The notes beneath the pieces are model-generated. The model saw nothing but the letters and a program-made list of their open reading frames with translations, searched no databases and was not told the origin of the DNA. This document shows positions 5,787 to 11,896 of a stretch of DNA of 14,799 nt, piece by piece; position 1 is the stretch's first letter, and each line of letters starts with the position of its first letter. The position numbers and the translations under genes were made by a program. Source of the stretch: Bathyarchaeum sp965602795 (GTDB lineage: Archaea > Thermoproteota > Bathyarchaeia > Bathyarchaeales > Bathyarchaeaceae). The stretch lies in the NCBI GenBank assembly GCA_965602795.1, contig CBFCZR010000027.1, forward strand, positions 1 through 14,799. The letters run 5' to 3'.

Positions 5787-7988
5787 ATGACCGAATTGGT
5801 TCAGAAGCTTCGCCCCATGGTTAGGGGAACCGACGGTTTCATTGTACCTTGGGACCGAAAAGAAATAGTTGAACAGCTACTAACTGAAACAAAACTGGCA
5901 GAAGAATTCTACGAAACAAGAGCCATAAACAGAAAAGAGGCTGAAGAGGTAGCCCTTGAGGTAGAAGCTAAGATTTTCGATCTCAACCTCAAGTTCATCA
6001 GCGGACCCCTTATACGGGAACTAGTGAACAACGTTCTGCTAGCCAAATCCTCTGAGCATCCAGAGTTCGCCCTTTACAGAAACCTTTTGACCCGAGTAGG
6101 CGCACCCGTCTACGACGCCTACCTGATGGACCAAGGACAAGGCTTCAAAGCAAAAGAAAACGCGAACCTGCAGCCTAACCCCGAAACCTCCCACAAAAGG
6201 AAAGCAGACTGGGTTTCAGGAGAAGAATATCTGCTGCTTATGCCTCCAAAAGTCGCTGATGCCCATCTGTCAGGAGAAATACACATACATGACCTAGAAT
6301 ACTTCGGAACCAGACCCTTCTGCCAAGATTGGGACCTCCGCTACTTCCTCTATTATGGGTTGATGCCTGACGGGCTGGGCACAAGAACAAGCATCGCTGG
6401 TCCAGCTAAGCATCCGGAGGTGGCGATTCTGCACACAGCCAAGATATTGGCTTCTGCCCAGACCAACTTTGCGGGCGGTGAAGGCTTCTATAATTTCCTC
6501 GTTTTCCTTGCTCCCTACGTTAGAGGTTTACCGTATGAGCGGGTCCGGCAGCTTATGCAGATGATGTTCTTCGAGTACACTCAAGCCTACGTGGCTAGAG
6601 GCGGTCAGCTGGTCTTCAGTAATATTCAGGTTCAGCCTGGAGTTCCTGACCTGTGGAAAAACGTTCCCATCGTCATGAATGGGCGTGTTGGACCAGACGT
6701 TTACGGAACCTATGAAGATGAAGTTCGAACCCTGTTCCGAGCTCTCTACGATGTGGCTGGAAAAGGCGATTACTGGGGAAAACCCTTCAACTTTCCGAAA
6801 CTTGAGAACTCTATTACTCCCGAGTTCTTCAAGCCTGAATATGACGAGGAGTGGCTTGAAGTCCACAAGGTTGTAGCCAAGTTCGGGTCGCCCTACTTCG
6901 ACAACATGATGCCTGCTTACAGGGGCTACGGCAAAGGAGTCTCCTGCTACCAGTGCTGCGCATACTGCTTTGTTGAAACCCCAGAAGACAGCGAAGACTT
7001 CGACGAGAAGCTCAACTTCGACAACGGAAAACACTTCACCATGGGAAGCTGGCAAGTTTCAAGTATGAATCTTCCAAGAATGGCTTACAATGCCAACGGA
7101 AATGACGATAAGCTTTTCGAGGAGAGCCGCAGAATGATGGATCTATCTCTTGACGTGTTCAACGCAAAAAAGAAATGGATGGACAGTGCTATTAAGAACG
7201 GAAGGATACCCTTTGCTACCCAACGACCCTTGGATCCACGAACGGGTGAGAAGGGAACCCAAGCTGTAGACTTTGATCAACTAAGCTTCACGATTGGTTT
7301 TGTGGGCGGAAACGAGATGGCTCAGTATCACACTGGTTATCAACTGCACGAAAATCCTGAAGCCGTCAAGATTCTGGTCAGGATGATTCTGGAAATGCAG
7401 AAATACAAGAAAGTGCTGGAGGAGAGGAGCGGCTACAAAATCTCTCTGGCTAGAACACCGGCGGAGTCCACAGCCCAGACATTTGCCATTGCTGACCTCA
7501 TCACGGACCGTTATCGGAGCAATGCGGAGAAGCTTGTTAAGGGAGATGTGGAGAAAGCCAAGTTTATGCTCAGCCAAAAGAATAAGGATGTTCCCGTCTA
7601 TTACAGCAACGGAACTCAAGTCGATGTGAAGGCTAATGTGGGAATATTTGATCGGCTAAATCTTGAGCAGAAGTTCTTCCCGCTCCTGAATGGAGGAAAC
7701 ATGTTCCATGTGTGGCTGGGAGACGCCAATCCGAATCCTGAAGCCCTCTATAAAATGACCAAGAGAATCGCCACTAAAAGCAACGTAGGCTACTACGCAT
7801 ACACTAAGGACCTGACTGTCTGCAGCGACTGCGGAAAAGTCTCCTCGCCCATCTTCGAGCAGTGCCCCTACTGCAACTCCAAAGAAGTAGAATGGTGGTC
7901 CAGAGTAACCGGCTACTATCAGGCAGTATCCGGATGGAACGAAAGCAAAAAACAGGAACTCATGGACAGATACAGAACCGGAATGTAA
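5787..7988 (+). CDS. nrdD: Anaerobic (class III) ribonucleoside-triphosphate reductase
   Basis: A 733-residue enzyme that reduces ribonucleoside triphosphates to deoxyribonucleotides by glycyl-radical chemistry. An ATP-cone for allosteric control lies at about 10-105 (Pro-Trp-Asp-Arg-Lys-Glu-Ile). The barrel starts at about 150 with Asp-Ala-His-Leu-Ser-Gly and His-Ile-His-Asp, followed by Cys179. A cysteine cluster, Cys387, 390, 391 and 394, lies in the expected radical-cysteine loop region. Arg-Thr-Pro-Ala-Glu-Ser-Thr (556-562) is a family motif. The C-terminus has a zinc ribbon (Cys679, 682, 693, 696) and the glycyl-radical loop Arg-Val-Thr-Gly709-Tyr-Tyr. The length is normal for the family. 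It is fused in operon with the redoxin upstream, which fits a thiol-dependent rather than formate-dependent subtype. The activating radical-SAM protein NrdG, required by all known members, is not encoded in the window. Confidence 0.96.
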   Translation: MTELVQKLRPMVRGTDGFIVPWDRKEIVEQLLTETKLAEEFYETRAINRKEAEEVALEVEAKIFDLNLKFISGPLIRELVNNVLLAKSSEHPEFALYRNLLTRVGAPVYDAYLMDQGQGFKAKENANLQPNPETSHKRKADWVSGEEYLLLMPPKVADAHLSGEIHIHDLEYFGTRPFCQDWDLRYFLYYGLMPDGLGTRTSIAGPAKHPEVAILHTAKILASAQTNFAGGEGFYNFLVFLAPYVRGLPYERVRQLMQMMFFEYTQAYVARGGQLVFSNIQVQPGVPDLWKNVPIVMNGRVGPDVYGTYEDEVRTLFRALYDVAGKGDYWGKPFNFPKLENSITPEFFKPEYDEEWLEVHKVVAKFGSPYFDNMMPAYRGYGKGVSCYQCCAYCFVETPEDSEDFDEKLNFDNGKHFTMGSWQVSSMNLPRMAYNANGNDDKLFEESRRMMDLSLDVFNAKKKWMDSAIKNGRIPFATQRPLDPRTGEKGTQAVDFDQLSFTIGFVGGNEMAQYHTGYQLHENPEAVKILVRMILEMQKYKKVLEERSGYKISLARTPAESTAQTFAIADLITDRYRSNAEKLVKGDVEKAKFMLSQKNKDVPVYYSNGTQVDVKANVGIFDRLNLEQKFFPLLNGGNMFHVWLGDANPNPEALYKMTKRIATKSNVGYYAYTKDLTVCSDCGKVSSPIFEQCPYCNSKEVEWWSRVTGYYQAVSGWNESKKQELMDRYRTGM

Positions 7989-8014
7989 AATTAAGTGGGG
8001 TTTGTGTTTAGCTT

Positions 8015-8134
8015 CTAGTCTTCCGCGAGTTCCATGGGTTGACCACAGCAGACAAGGACTCCAGCGCCAGATGCTATAACTTCCACTACGTTGCCGCAGA
8101 TTTTGCAGGCATAAACTTCCCCCTTTTCTGTCAT
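8015..8134 (-). CDS. Stand-alone desulforedoxin
   Basis: A 39-residue protein with iron ligands Cys10-x-x-Cys13 and Cys29-Cys30, the spacing of desulforedoxin. It has the surrounding Val-Tyr-x-Cys, Gly-x-Val-Val and Leu-Val-Cys-Cys-Gly-x-x-Met residues of Desulfovibrio desulforedoxin (36 residues). This fold normally dimerises and holds an Fe(SCys)4 centre; it also forms the N-terminal domain of desulfoferrodoxin superoxide reductases. Here the catalytic superoxide reductase domain is absent, so an electron-carrier role is likely. A full GGAGGTGA Shine-Dalgarno sequence (8139-8146) lies 4 bases before the ATG, the strongest in the window and good evidence for translation. It is convergent with nrdD and downstream of the CBS-protein gene on the same strand, 36 bases from that gene's stop. 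It may protect oxygen-sensitive enzymes, but its partner is unknown. Confidence 0.88.
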   Translation of the reverse strand: MTEKGEVYACKICGNVVEVIASGAGVLVCCGQPMELAED

Positions 8135-8170
8135 TTCTTCACCTCCGCTGCTTGCATGCTTTGTTGTGCT

Positions 8171-9343
8171 TTACAGTTCTGTTGAGGGAAACTCTGTCTG
8201 TTTCAGGTATCTTCTAGCGTATTTTGGTTCATGCGCAAGCTCTTGGCTTCTTAACAGCTGCTTCTCAATACGGTCTAAGGCTATACGGAAAATTTGTTCA
8301 ACTCCGTAGCCTTCGCTGGAGCTGAAAAAGGTGTTTTTTCTGGTTCGGAACTTTAGGCGACAATGGATTAGCTGGTCTCCTTTGTAGTTTGTGCCGTGCC
8401 CTTTCATGTACACGAAAAGTGTTCCCGCCCGTATCGTGTTTTGGTATCTGCGCGCAAAAGATTCGAAATCATCCATGATGAAGCCGCGTTTAATGTGGTT
8501 TATTCCCACGTCTTTCACTGAAAACTGAACAGTGATTGCGCTGCTCGGCTCTTCCATAGCCGCTAACGGCTCAAGAAAATCTTTTTTGGTGAGAATCCCC
8601 GCAGCTCTTCCTTTATCGGCAACCACCAACGAAGAAATATTGAATTTGTGCATCTTCTTTTCTGCATCCTTTAACGTGGTTCCGGGCAAAACGGTGATAG
8701 CTGGTTTGGTCATTATTCCTTTTGTTGGAATGCTGAGAACTGGAGCTTTCTCTCCGACCACGTCGCCTACTGTTTGGCTCTGTTGTGGCTGAAAGATGTT
8801 GTCGATAAGGTCTTGGACGCCTATCATGCCCACAAGTTTGTCGTCGCTGACCACGGGCGCGTGAGAAATGCCGTGCTGCCTAAACAGGCTCACCACGGCT
8901 CCTGCAGAATCGTTCTCTTCAACAGTGAACGGTTTCTTGGTCATTGTGTCCTCAACCTTTGTGTTGCCCCAGTTTCCAATCACCGCTCCATGGATAACAT
9001 CGTCGTCAGTAACGACACCCACCAGTTTTTCGCCGCTGTAAACTGGAATCTGCATTATTCCGCTGTTAATCATCAACTTGGCTGCCTTGCTGAGAGAATC
9101 CTGCAATGATGCTTTGGGTGCGGGACGCATCAACGTCTCCACTTTGGTTGTAGCTGGGTTAGCCCGTGACCTAACTATCCATCTGCGAGTAATCACACCC
9201 ACATACCTGCCTTTATCGTTTAGCACCACCAAGACCGGCGGCAACCCCTGTTTAAACAGCGGGAGACAAACAGAAAGCGTATCTTTTTGCTTGACGCTCT
9301 CAAACTTGCTTGAAAACACATCTTCTACTTTACTTGAAACCAT
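8171..9343 (-). CDS. Four-CBS-domain protein with C-terminal HPF/RaiA-like domain
   Basis: A 390-residue protein. Four CBS motifs, which pair into two nucleotide-binding Bateman modules, run from about residue 3 to 260. Each ends in the Gly-Val/Ile-x-Thr-x-x-Asp type turn (for example Val-Gly-Val-Val-Thr-Asp-Asp-Asp and Ala-Gly-Ile-Leu-Thr-Lys-Lys-Asp). The last 110 residues (about 268-372) predict strand-helix-strand-strand-strand-helix, with an Ile-Thr-Val-Gln-Phe-Ser first strand, a Leu-Lys-Phe-Arg-Thr strand, and an Ala-Leu-Asp-Arg-Ile-Glu-Lys-Gln-Leu final helix. This resembles S30AE ribosome hibernation factors. CBS domains usually bind AMP/ATP, so an energy-sensing ribosome-binding protein is a reasonable inference. 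ATG at 9343 is chosen over TTG at 9349 because GGAG sits 8 bases before the ATG but only 2 before the TTG. Confidence 0.85.
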   Translation of the reverse strand: MVSSKVEDVFSSKFESVKQKDTLSVCLPLFKQGLPPVLVVLNDKGRYVGVITRRWIVRSRANPATTKVETLMRPAPKASLQDSLSKAAKLMINSGIMQIPVYSGEKLVGVVTDDDVIHGAVIGNWGNTKVEDTMTKKPFTVEENDSAGAVVSLFRQHGISHAPVVSDDKLVGMIGVQDLIDNIFQPQQSQTVGDVVGEKAPVLSIPTKGIMTKPAITVLPGTTLKDAEKKMHKFNISSLVVADKGRAAGILTKKDFLEPLAAMEEPSSAITVQFSVKDVGINHIKRGFIMDDFESFARRYQNTIRAGTLFVYMKGHGTNYKGDQLIHCRLKFRTRKNTFFSSSEGYGVEQIFRIALDRIEKQLLRSQELAHEPKYARRYLKQTEFPSTEL

Positions 9344-9529
9344 ATTCAATTCTCCATCATTACAAAACAGAATCTAACAAAAGAACAGTACCTTATTGGT
9401 CGGTCTTTAACGTTTTGCCTACCAGCCTTTCAGTCTTCTTTGTCACAGATTCAAGAATAAGAACTCACTTTGTGCCAAAATATGCTAAAAACAGTTATTT
9501 TCCAAAACAATGATCGTAGCTGAGATAGC

Positions 9530-9658
9530 CTAGAGAAAGCTTATTGGCTCCTCTATTCCGTCAGCTAATTCGTTGTCAACGAGCCTTCTGATCTGCTCGT
9601 CCAATTCATTAACGTTGATTGTTTCATTCTTCCTAACATTTCTCTTCTCATCAGACAT
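9530..9658 (-). CDS. Small hypothetical protein (42 residues)
   Basis: An open frame from ATG at 9658 to TAG at 9530, preceded by GGAGTGA (complement of 9667-9673) at 8 bases, a good Shine-Dalgarno sequence for this genome. The product is charged and probably helical: a basic N-terminal third (Lys-Arg-Asn-Val-Arg-Lys), then an acidic amphipathic stretch (Glu-Leu-Asp-Glu-Gln-Ile-Arg-Arg-Leu-Val) and a Pro-Ile-Ser-Phe-Leu end. I do not recognise a family, and no membrane segment or cysteine is present. It lies between the small winged-helix gene and the CBS-protein gene, all on the minus strand, with gaps of 66 and 186 bases. Support is the ribosome site and frame only, so the call is tentative. 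Confidence 0.5.
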   Translation of the reverse strand: MSDEKRNVRKNETINVNELDEQIRRLVDNELADGIEEPISFL

Positions 9659-9724
9659 TTTCTTTTTCACTCCATTTCCCAAATTTCATGATGGTGATTC
9701 TATGGAGAAAAGCCAAAAAATGTG

Positions 9725-9946
9725 TTAACATTCTCTGTGATTTCTCCTAATCCTTAATTTTAACAAACTTCTTTTTTCTGCTTCTGAAGTTGCTGGTGTA
9801 CTTTCTGAAACTTCAACCAATCCCATGTTCTCTAGGTTGGGTACTGTTCCCCACATCCGCTCATTCGGTAGATTGGTGGTCTGAACTTCATCCGCGTCTT
9901 TAATGAAGTTGTATGTTTTCTCCTCTATTTCGCTTAATTCTCTCAT
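9725..9946 (-). CDS. Small winged-helix-like protein
   Basis: A 73-residue protein if read from the ATG at 9946; an in-frame TTG at 9982 would add 12 mostly basic residues. The N-terminal helix (Ser-Glu-Ile-Glu-Glu-Lys-Thr-Tyr-Asn-Phe-Ile) is followed by a likely recognition region (Leu-Pro-Asn-Glu-Arg-Met-Trp-Gly-Thr-Val-Pro-Asn-Leu) and Met-Gly-Leu-Val-Glu-Val. That order, a loop then a beta wing, is typical of small archaeal winged-helix DNA-binding proteins. The C-terminus is basic (Leu-Lys-Leu-Arg-Ile-Arg-Arg). A GAGGAG motif lies inside the longer frame, 13 bases before the ATG, a little far; the start is therefore uncertain. It is 91 bases downstream of the dodecin gene on the same strand. 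A DNA-binding role is inference; the target is unknown. Confidence 0.65.
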   Translation of the reverse strand: MRELSEIEEKTYNFIKDADEVQTTNLPNERMWGTVPNLENMGLVEVSESTPATSEAEKRSLLKLRIRRNHREC

Positions 9947-10037
9947 CTTATTTTCTCGTCTCCTCACATCTTTTCTAAACAAGTAATTCTGCTGGCTCTC
10001 TGTTTTACTGCAGACTGTTTTAGACTGCCGTCTAGGC

Positions 10038-10250
10038 TTATCCCTCTAGTTTTTCGACAGTGAAAGAAAGCTTTACGTTTGCGCGATATTCAACGATTTT
10101 GCCTTTTTCAACTTTCCCTGTCCAGCTTAGAACATCGACGCCTTGGATGTTCCTCATGGTTTTAGCGGCACGTTGAACAGCGTTATCGACAGCATCCTGC
10201 CAATTCCTGTCCGAAATGCCCACCAACTCGATTACCTTTACAACTGTCAA
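10038..10250 (-). CDS. Dodecin family protein
   Basis: A 70-residue protein matching dodecin over its full length: a Val-Val-Lys-Val-Ile-Glu-Leu-Val-Gly strand, the Ser-Asp-Arg-Asn-Trp-Gln-Asp-Ala-Val helix start, Ala-Lys-Thr-Met-Arg-Asn-Ile, and two closing strands (Gly-Lys-Ile-Val-Glu-Tyr-Arg; Val-Lys-Leu-Ser-Phe-Thr-Val). Dodecins form hollow dodecamers that store or buffer flavin in some species. The tryptophan that stacks on flavin in the halobacterial protein (in Asn-Val-Val-Trp) aligns with glycine here (Asn-Ile-Gln-Gly), so flavin binding cannot be assumed. The start is TTG at 10250, with GAGGTGAA (complement of 10254-10261) 3 bases upstream. Its likely leader contains the structured element at 10280-10420. 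Confidence 0.92.
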   Translation of the reverse strand: MTVVKVIELVGISDRNWQDAVDNAVQRAAKTMRNIQGVDVLSWTGKVEKGKIVEYRANVKLSFTVEKLEG

Positions 10251-10279
10251 ATCTTCACCTCAAATCTAATAGAAATTTT

Positions 10280-10420
10280 GTCTAGTGGGGTCTAAGCCTC
10301 GAACTTTTGTTCGACCCGTTAAAAAACAACGTCTTTGTCGCTTTCCGACCTTTCGCCGTTTGGGTCGGTTTGCTCGTTGCTCAACGCAAATTTGTTCTGA
10401 GCTTGCTCCCCCGACTAGAC
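10280..10420 (-). ncRNA. Structured RNA: riboswitch-like leader of dodecin or small RNA
   Basis: The ends pair with each other: 10280-10286 with 10414-10420 (7 base pairs) and 10287-10290 with 10409-10412 (4), leaving one bulged base at 10413. Inside are four hairpins: 10299-10304/10309-10314 (6 pairs, 4-base loop); 10317-10320/10328-10331 (4 pairs); 10345-10350/10363-10368 (6 pairs, 12-base loop); and 10369-10372 plus 10375-10378 with 10383-10386 plus 10387-10390 (8 pairs, 2-base bulge). A TATA box at 10443-10450 predicts minus-strand transcription from about 10421, the exact 5' edge. No T run follows, so the RNA probably continues into the dodecin gene 29 bases on. I do not recognise the family; it is not a tRNA or 5S rRNA. 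Confidence 0.6.
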
Positions 10421-10589
10421 ATTGCTATTATTCTCAGGATGTCTTATAAGGGTTGTCTTGCAACATAAATTTCCATTTTTTGTTCAAATTGATGTCTTTT
10501 GATATGTGTTTTGTTCAGGTTCTTGTTTGGCTGTTGAATTGGGTGTAAAAGCAATATATGTGGGGATGCGAAATGTTACTTGATGTTCG
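10421..10589 (+). promoter_or_regulatory. Divergent intergenic region with promoter of the DUF211 gene
   Basis: GT-rich on the plus strand, with no credible gene. AATATATG at 10553-10560 is a TATA-like box about 30 bases before the ATG at 10590. No clear Shine-Dalgarno sequence is present, so a short leader is expected. Confidence 0.4.
10443..10450 (-). promoter_or_regulatory. TATA box for the structured RNA / dodecin transcript
   Basis: CTTATAAG, itself palindromic, lies centred about 26 bases before the first base of the paired element at 10420 on the minus strand. No comparable box exists at the right distance for plus-strand transcription of that element, which fixes the likely strand. 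Confidence 0.55.
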
Positions 10590-10847
10590 ATGTCTGTTAA
10601 GATTAAGAAACTTTTGCTGGATTCGCTGAAATCACGCGAACTATCTATTGTGGAGTTGTCTAAGGCTTTAGGTTCAGTTAGTGGAGTAAGCGAAGTGGAT
10701 ATCACTGTGGTTGAGGTTGACTCTAACACAGAAACAATGAAAGTAACCATAAAGGGTCCACAGATAAATTACGATGAAATTCGCAAAGTCATGGAAAAGC
10801 ATGCTGTCTCCATAAAGGGTGTGGACGAAATCAGCGTAGCCAAATAG
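10590..10847 (+). CDS. DUF211 family protein
   Basis: An 85-residue protein that matches the archaeal DUF211 family end to end. It opens with Ile-Lys-Lys-Leu-Leu-Leu-Asp-Ser-Leu-Lys, then has Glu-Leu-Ser-Lys-Ala-Leu, Val-Ser-Glu-Val-Asp-Ile-Thr-Val-Val-Glu-Val-Asp, Thr-Glu-Thr-Met-Lys-Val-Thr-Ile-Lys-Gly, and Asn-Tyr-Asp-Glu-Ile-Arg-Lys-Val-Met-Glu. The fold is a small alpha/beta sandwich resembling ferredoxin-like ACT-type domains, and the function is unknown. It is a single-gene unit, divergent from the dodecin transcript and convergent with the VIT-like gene 20 bases beyond its stop. The assignment rests on recognised sequence pattern. Confidence 0.85.
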   Translation: MSVKIKKLLLDSLKSRELSIVELSKALGSVSGVSEVDITVVEVDSNTETMKVTIKGPQINYDEIRKVMEKHAVSIKGVDEISVAK

Positions 10848-10867
10848 TCCCTTAGACACACAAAACT

Positions 10868-11446
10868 CTAGATTAGAACCTGAATAAAATAGCCAATGGC
10901 GAAGGCTACAACACCGAAGAAAACCATTCTCAGCCCCTTCAGAAGCGGATTCATTTTACCGCCTCTTCCAAAATATGTTCCTGCCACAAAAATTAAGCTC
11001 AGAGCCAATACCACAGAGACCCAAGACGCAACTGTTACCTCGAGAAGCTGAAACAGCGAAAGAACAAAGGGGACTAAGAGTATTCCGCAGCAGACAAGAG
11101 GCGTCAAAAAGTTCACGAAGGAGAGTATCAGAGCATAGGTCTTGTAGTGCTCGGTGATAACCGTGTTCTCCAAGTCCAAGAAAAGCGATTTCTCCAATTC
11201 CACCACTCTCCTTTCTCTCTCCATCGTTTCTGATTCGTAAACGCTGACTCCGCTTGATATGCCCAATGCAAGACTGCTTGCTACTGCCGTGCCTATTAAT
11301 AGCCGCAAATCTGGAACTGAGACAAAGGCTGAGCCTATGATTATTCCCAGCAGCGTGAACGTAGAGTCGAACAGCGTGTTTATGAAAAATCTTCGCAGAA
11401 TTGGACCGATTTCTCTGATTCTTTTGAACAGAATGTTAAATCCCAC
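10868..11446 (-). CDS. VIT1/CCC1-like membrane protein
   Basis: A 192-residue integral membrane protein with about five hydrophobic helices, at roughly residues 22-45, 50-68, 104-126, 132-156 and 170-192. The first contains Leu-Phe-Asp-Ser-Thr-Phe-Thr-Leu-Leu-Gly-Ile-Ile-Ile-Gly, the archaeal version of the Asp-Gly-x-x-Thr-x-Gly segment of VIT1/CCC1 iron and manganese transporters. The second is followed by a charged cytoplasmic loop (Glu-Arg-Glu-Arg-Arg-Val-Val-Glu-Leu-Glu), as in that family. Archaeal members of this group are mostly uncharacterised, so metal transport is inferred. The start is GTG at 11446, with GAGGA about 10 bases upstream and no better in-frame choice. It is transcribed alone, convergent with DUF211. 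Confidence 0.75.
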   Translation of the reverse strand: MGFNILFKRIREIGPILRRFFINTLFDSTFTLLGIIIGSAFVSVPDLRLLIGTAVASSLALGISSGVSVYESETMERERRVVELEKSLFLDLENTVITEHYKTYALILSFVNFLTPLVCCGILLVPFVLSLFQLLEVTVASWVSVVLALSLIFVAGTYFGRGGKMNPLLKGLRMVFFGVVAFAIGYFIQVLI

Positions 11447-11608
11447 GTTGGATGTTCCTCATTTTCCTCAGGTTCTGACGCTTCAAACATCAACTAACTA
11501 TAACTGTCTTTCACCAGCTTTTTACTGTTACGAGAACACTAGAATAGAAATCAATCCTCGAGGTTGCGAATTCCTAAAACTCATAAACGTGTACTGGTAC
11601 ATGTGATA

Positions 11609-11839
11609 ATGGAAAGATTGAATGTGATTAGACAAGAGAAAGACGGAAAATGGCTTGCAAAATGTGATCTCTGCCAATGGAAAACCTCGGAATCAAAAAG
11701 AAAAGATGCTGAAAACAGGCTGTCAAATCACATAAACATAGTACACAAGAAAGGAATAAAAGGTGTCAAAAAGCAGAAACCGCCTATTTCGCCGGAAAAG
11801 ATGCCTCCCAAAACGCCGCAACCAATCAAAGAACACTAG
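11609..11839 (+). CDS. Small C2H2-like zinc-finger protein
   Basis: A 76-residue basic protein read from ATG at 11609. Zinc ligands are visible as Cys-Asp-Leu-Cys near residue 20, followed 18 residues later by His-x-x-x-x-His, a C2H2-type finger with a longer than usual middle (classical fingers have about 12). The finger is preceded by Gly-Lys-Trp-Leu-Ala-Lys and the tail is rich in Pro and Lys. A TTG at 11564 would add 15 residues, but ATG is better placed: the A/T-rich CATAAAC near 11582 is at promoter distance, which would give a leaderless mRNA. DNA or RNA binding is likely, and the target is unknown. The gene is convergent with pyrB. Confidence 0.65.
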   Translation: MERLNVIRQEKDGKWLAKCDLCQWKTSESKRKDAENRLSNHINIVHKKGIKGVKKQKPPISPEKMPPKTPQPIKEH

Positions 11840-11896
11840 TAGATTAACAATTCACCGTTTCTGAACTGCTATTCTCCCCAAATCTGCAATTGTTGG

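Noticed and set aside
5503..6061. A 15-base exact direct repeat (TCCTCTGAGCATCCA) in the redoxin gene and in nrdD.
   Set aside because: Both copies encode Ser-Ser-Glu-His-Pro inside unrelated proteins. One 15-base match in a window this size is not strongly unexpected and no mobile element flanks it.
6528..7055. A 175-codon minus-strand frame inside nrdD.
   Set aside because: It is antisense to highly conserved NrdD sequence, with no recognisable product; a codon-bias shadow.
9310..9513. A plus-strand 67-codon frame overlapping the start of the CBS-protein gene.
   Set aside because: It has no ribosome site, a low-complexity product, and overlaps a strongly supported gene on the other strand.
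10021..10034. A hairpin TAGAC-TGCC-GTCTA just after the dodecin stop, as a terminator.
   Set aside because: On the coding (minus) strand it is followed by an A-rich, not T-rich, stretch, so it lacks the archaeal termination signal.
10280..10320. A tRNA T-arm-like GTTCGA on the minus strand.
   Set aside because: The surrounding stem is a 6-pair hairpin with an AAAA loop, and no acceptor, D or anticodon arms can be formed.
10280..10420. Reading the element as a MITE or transposon remnant with 11-base terminal inverted repeats.
   Set aside because: No target-site duplication is visible, and the internal hairpins plus a correctly placed TATA box fit an RNA better.
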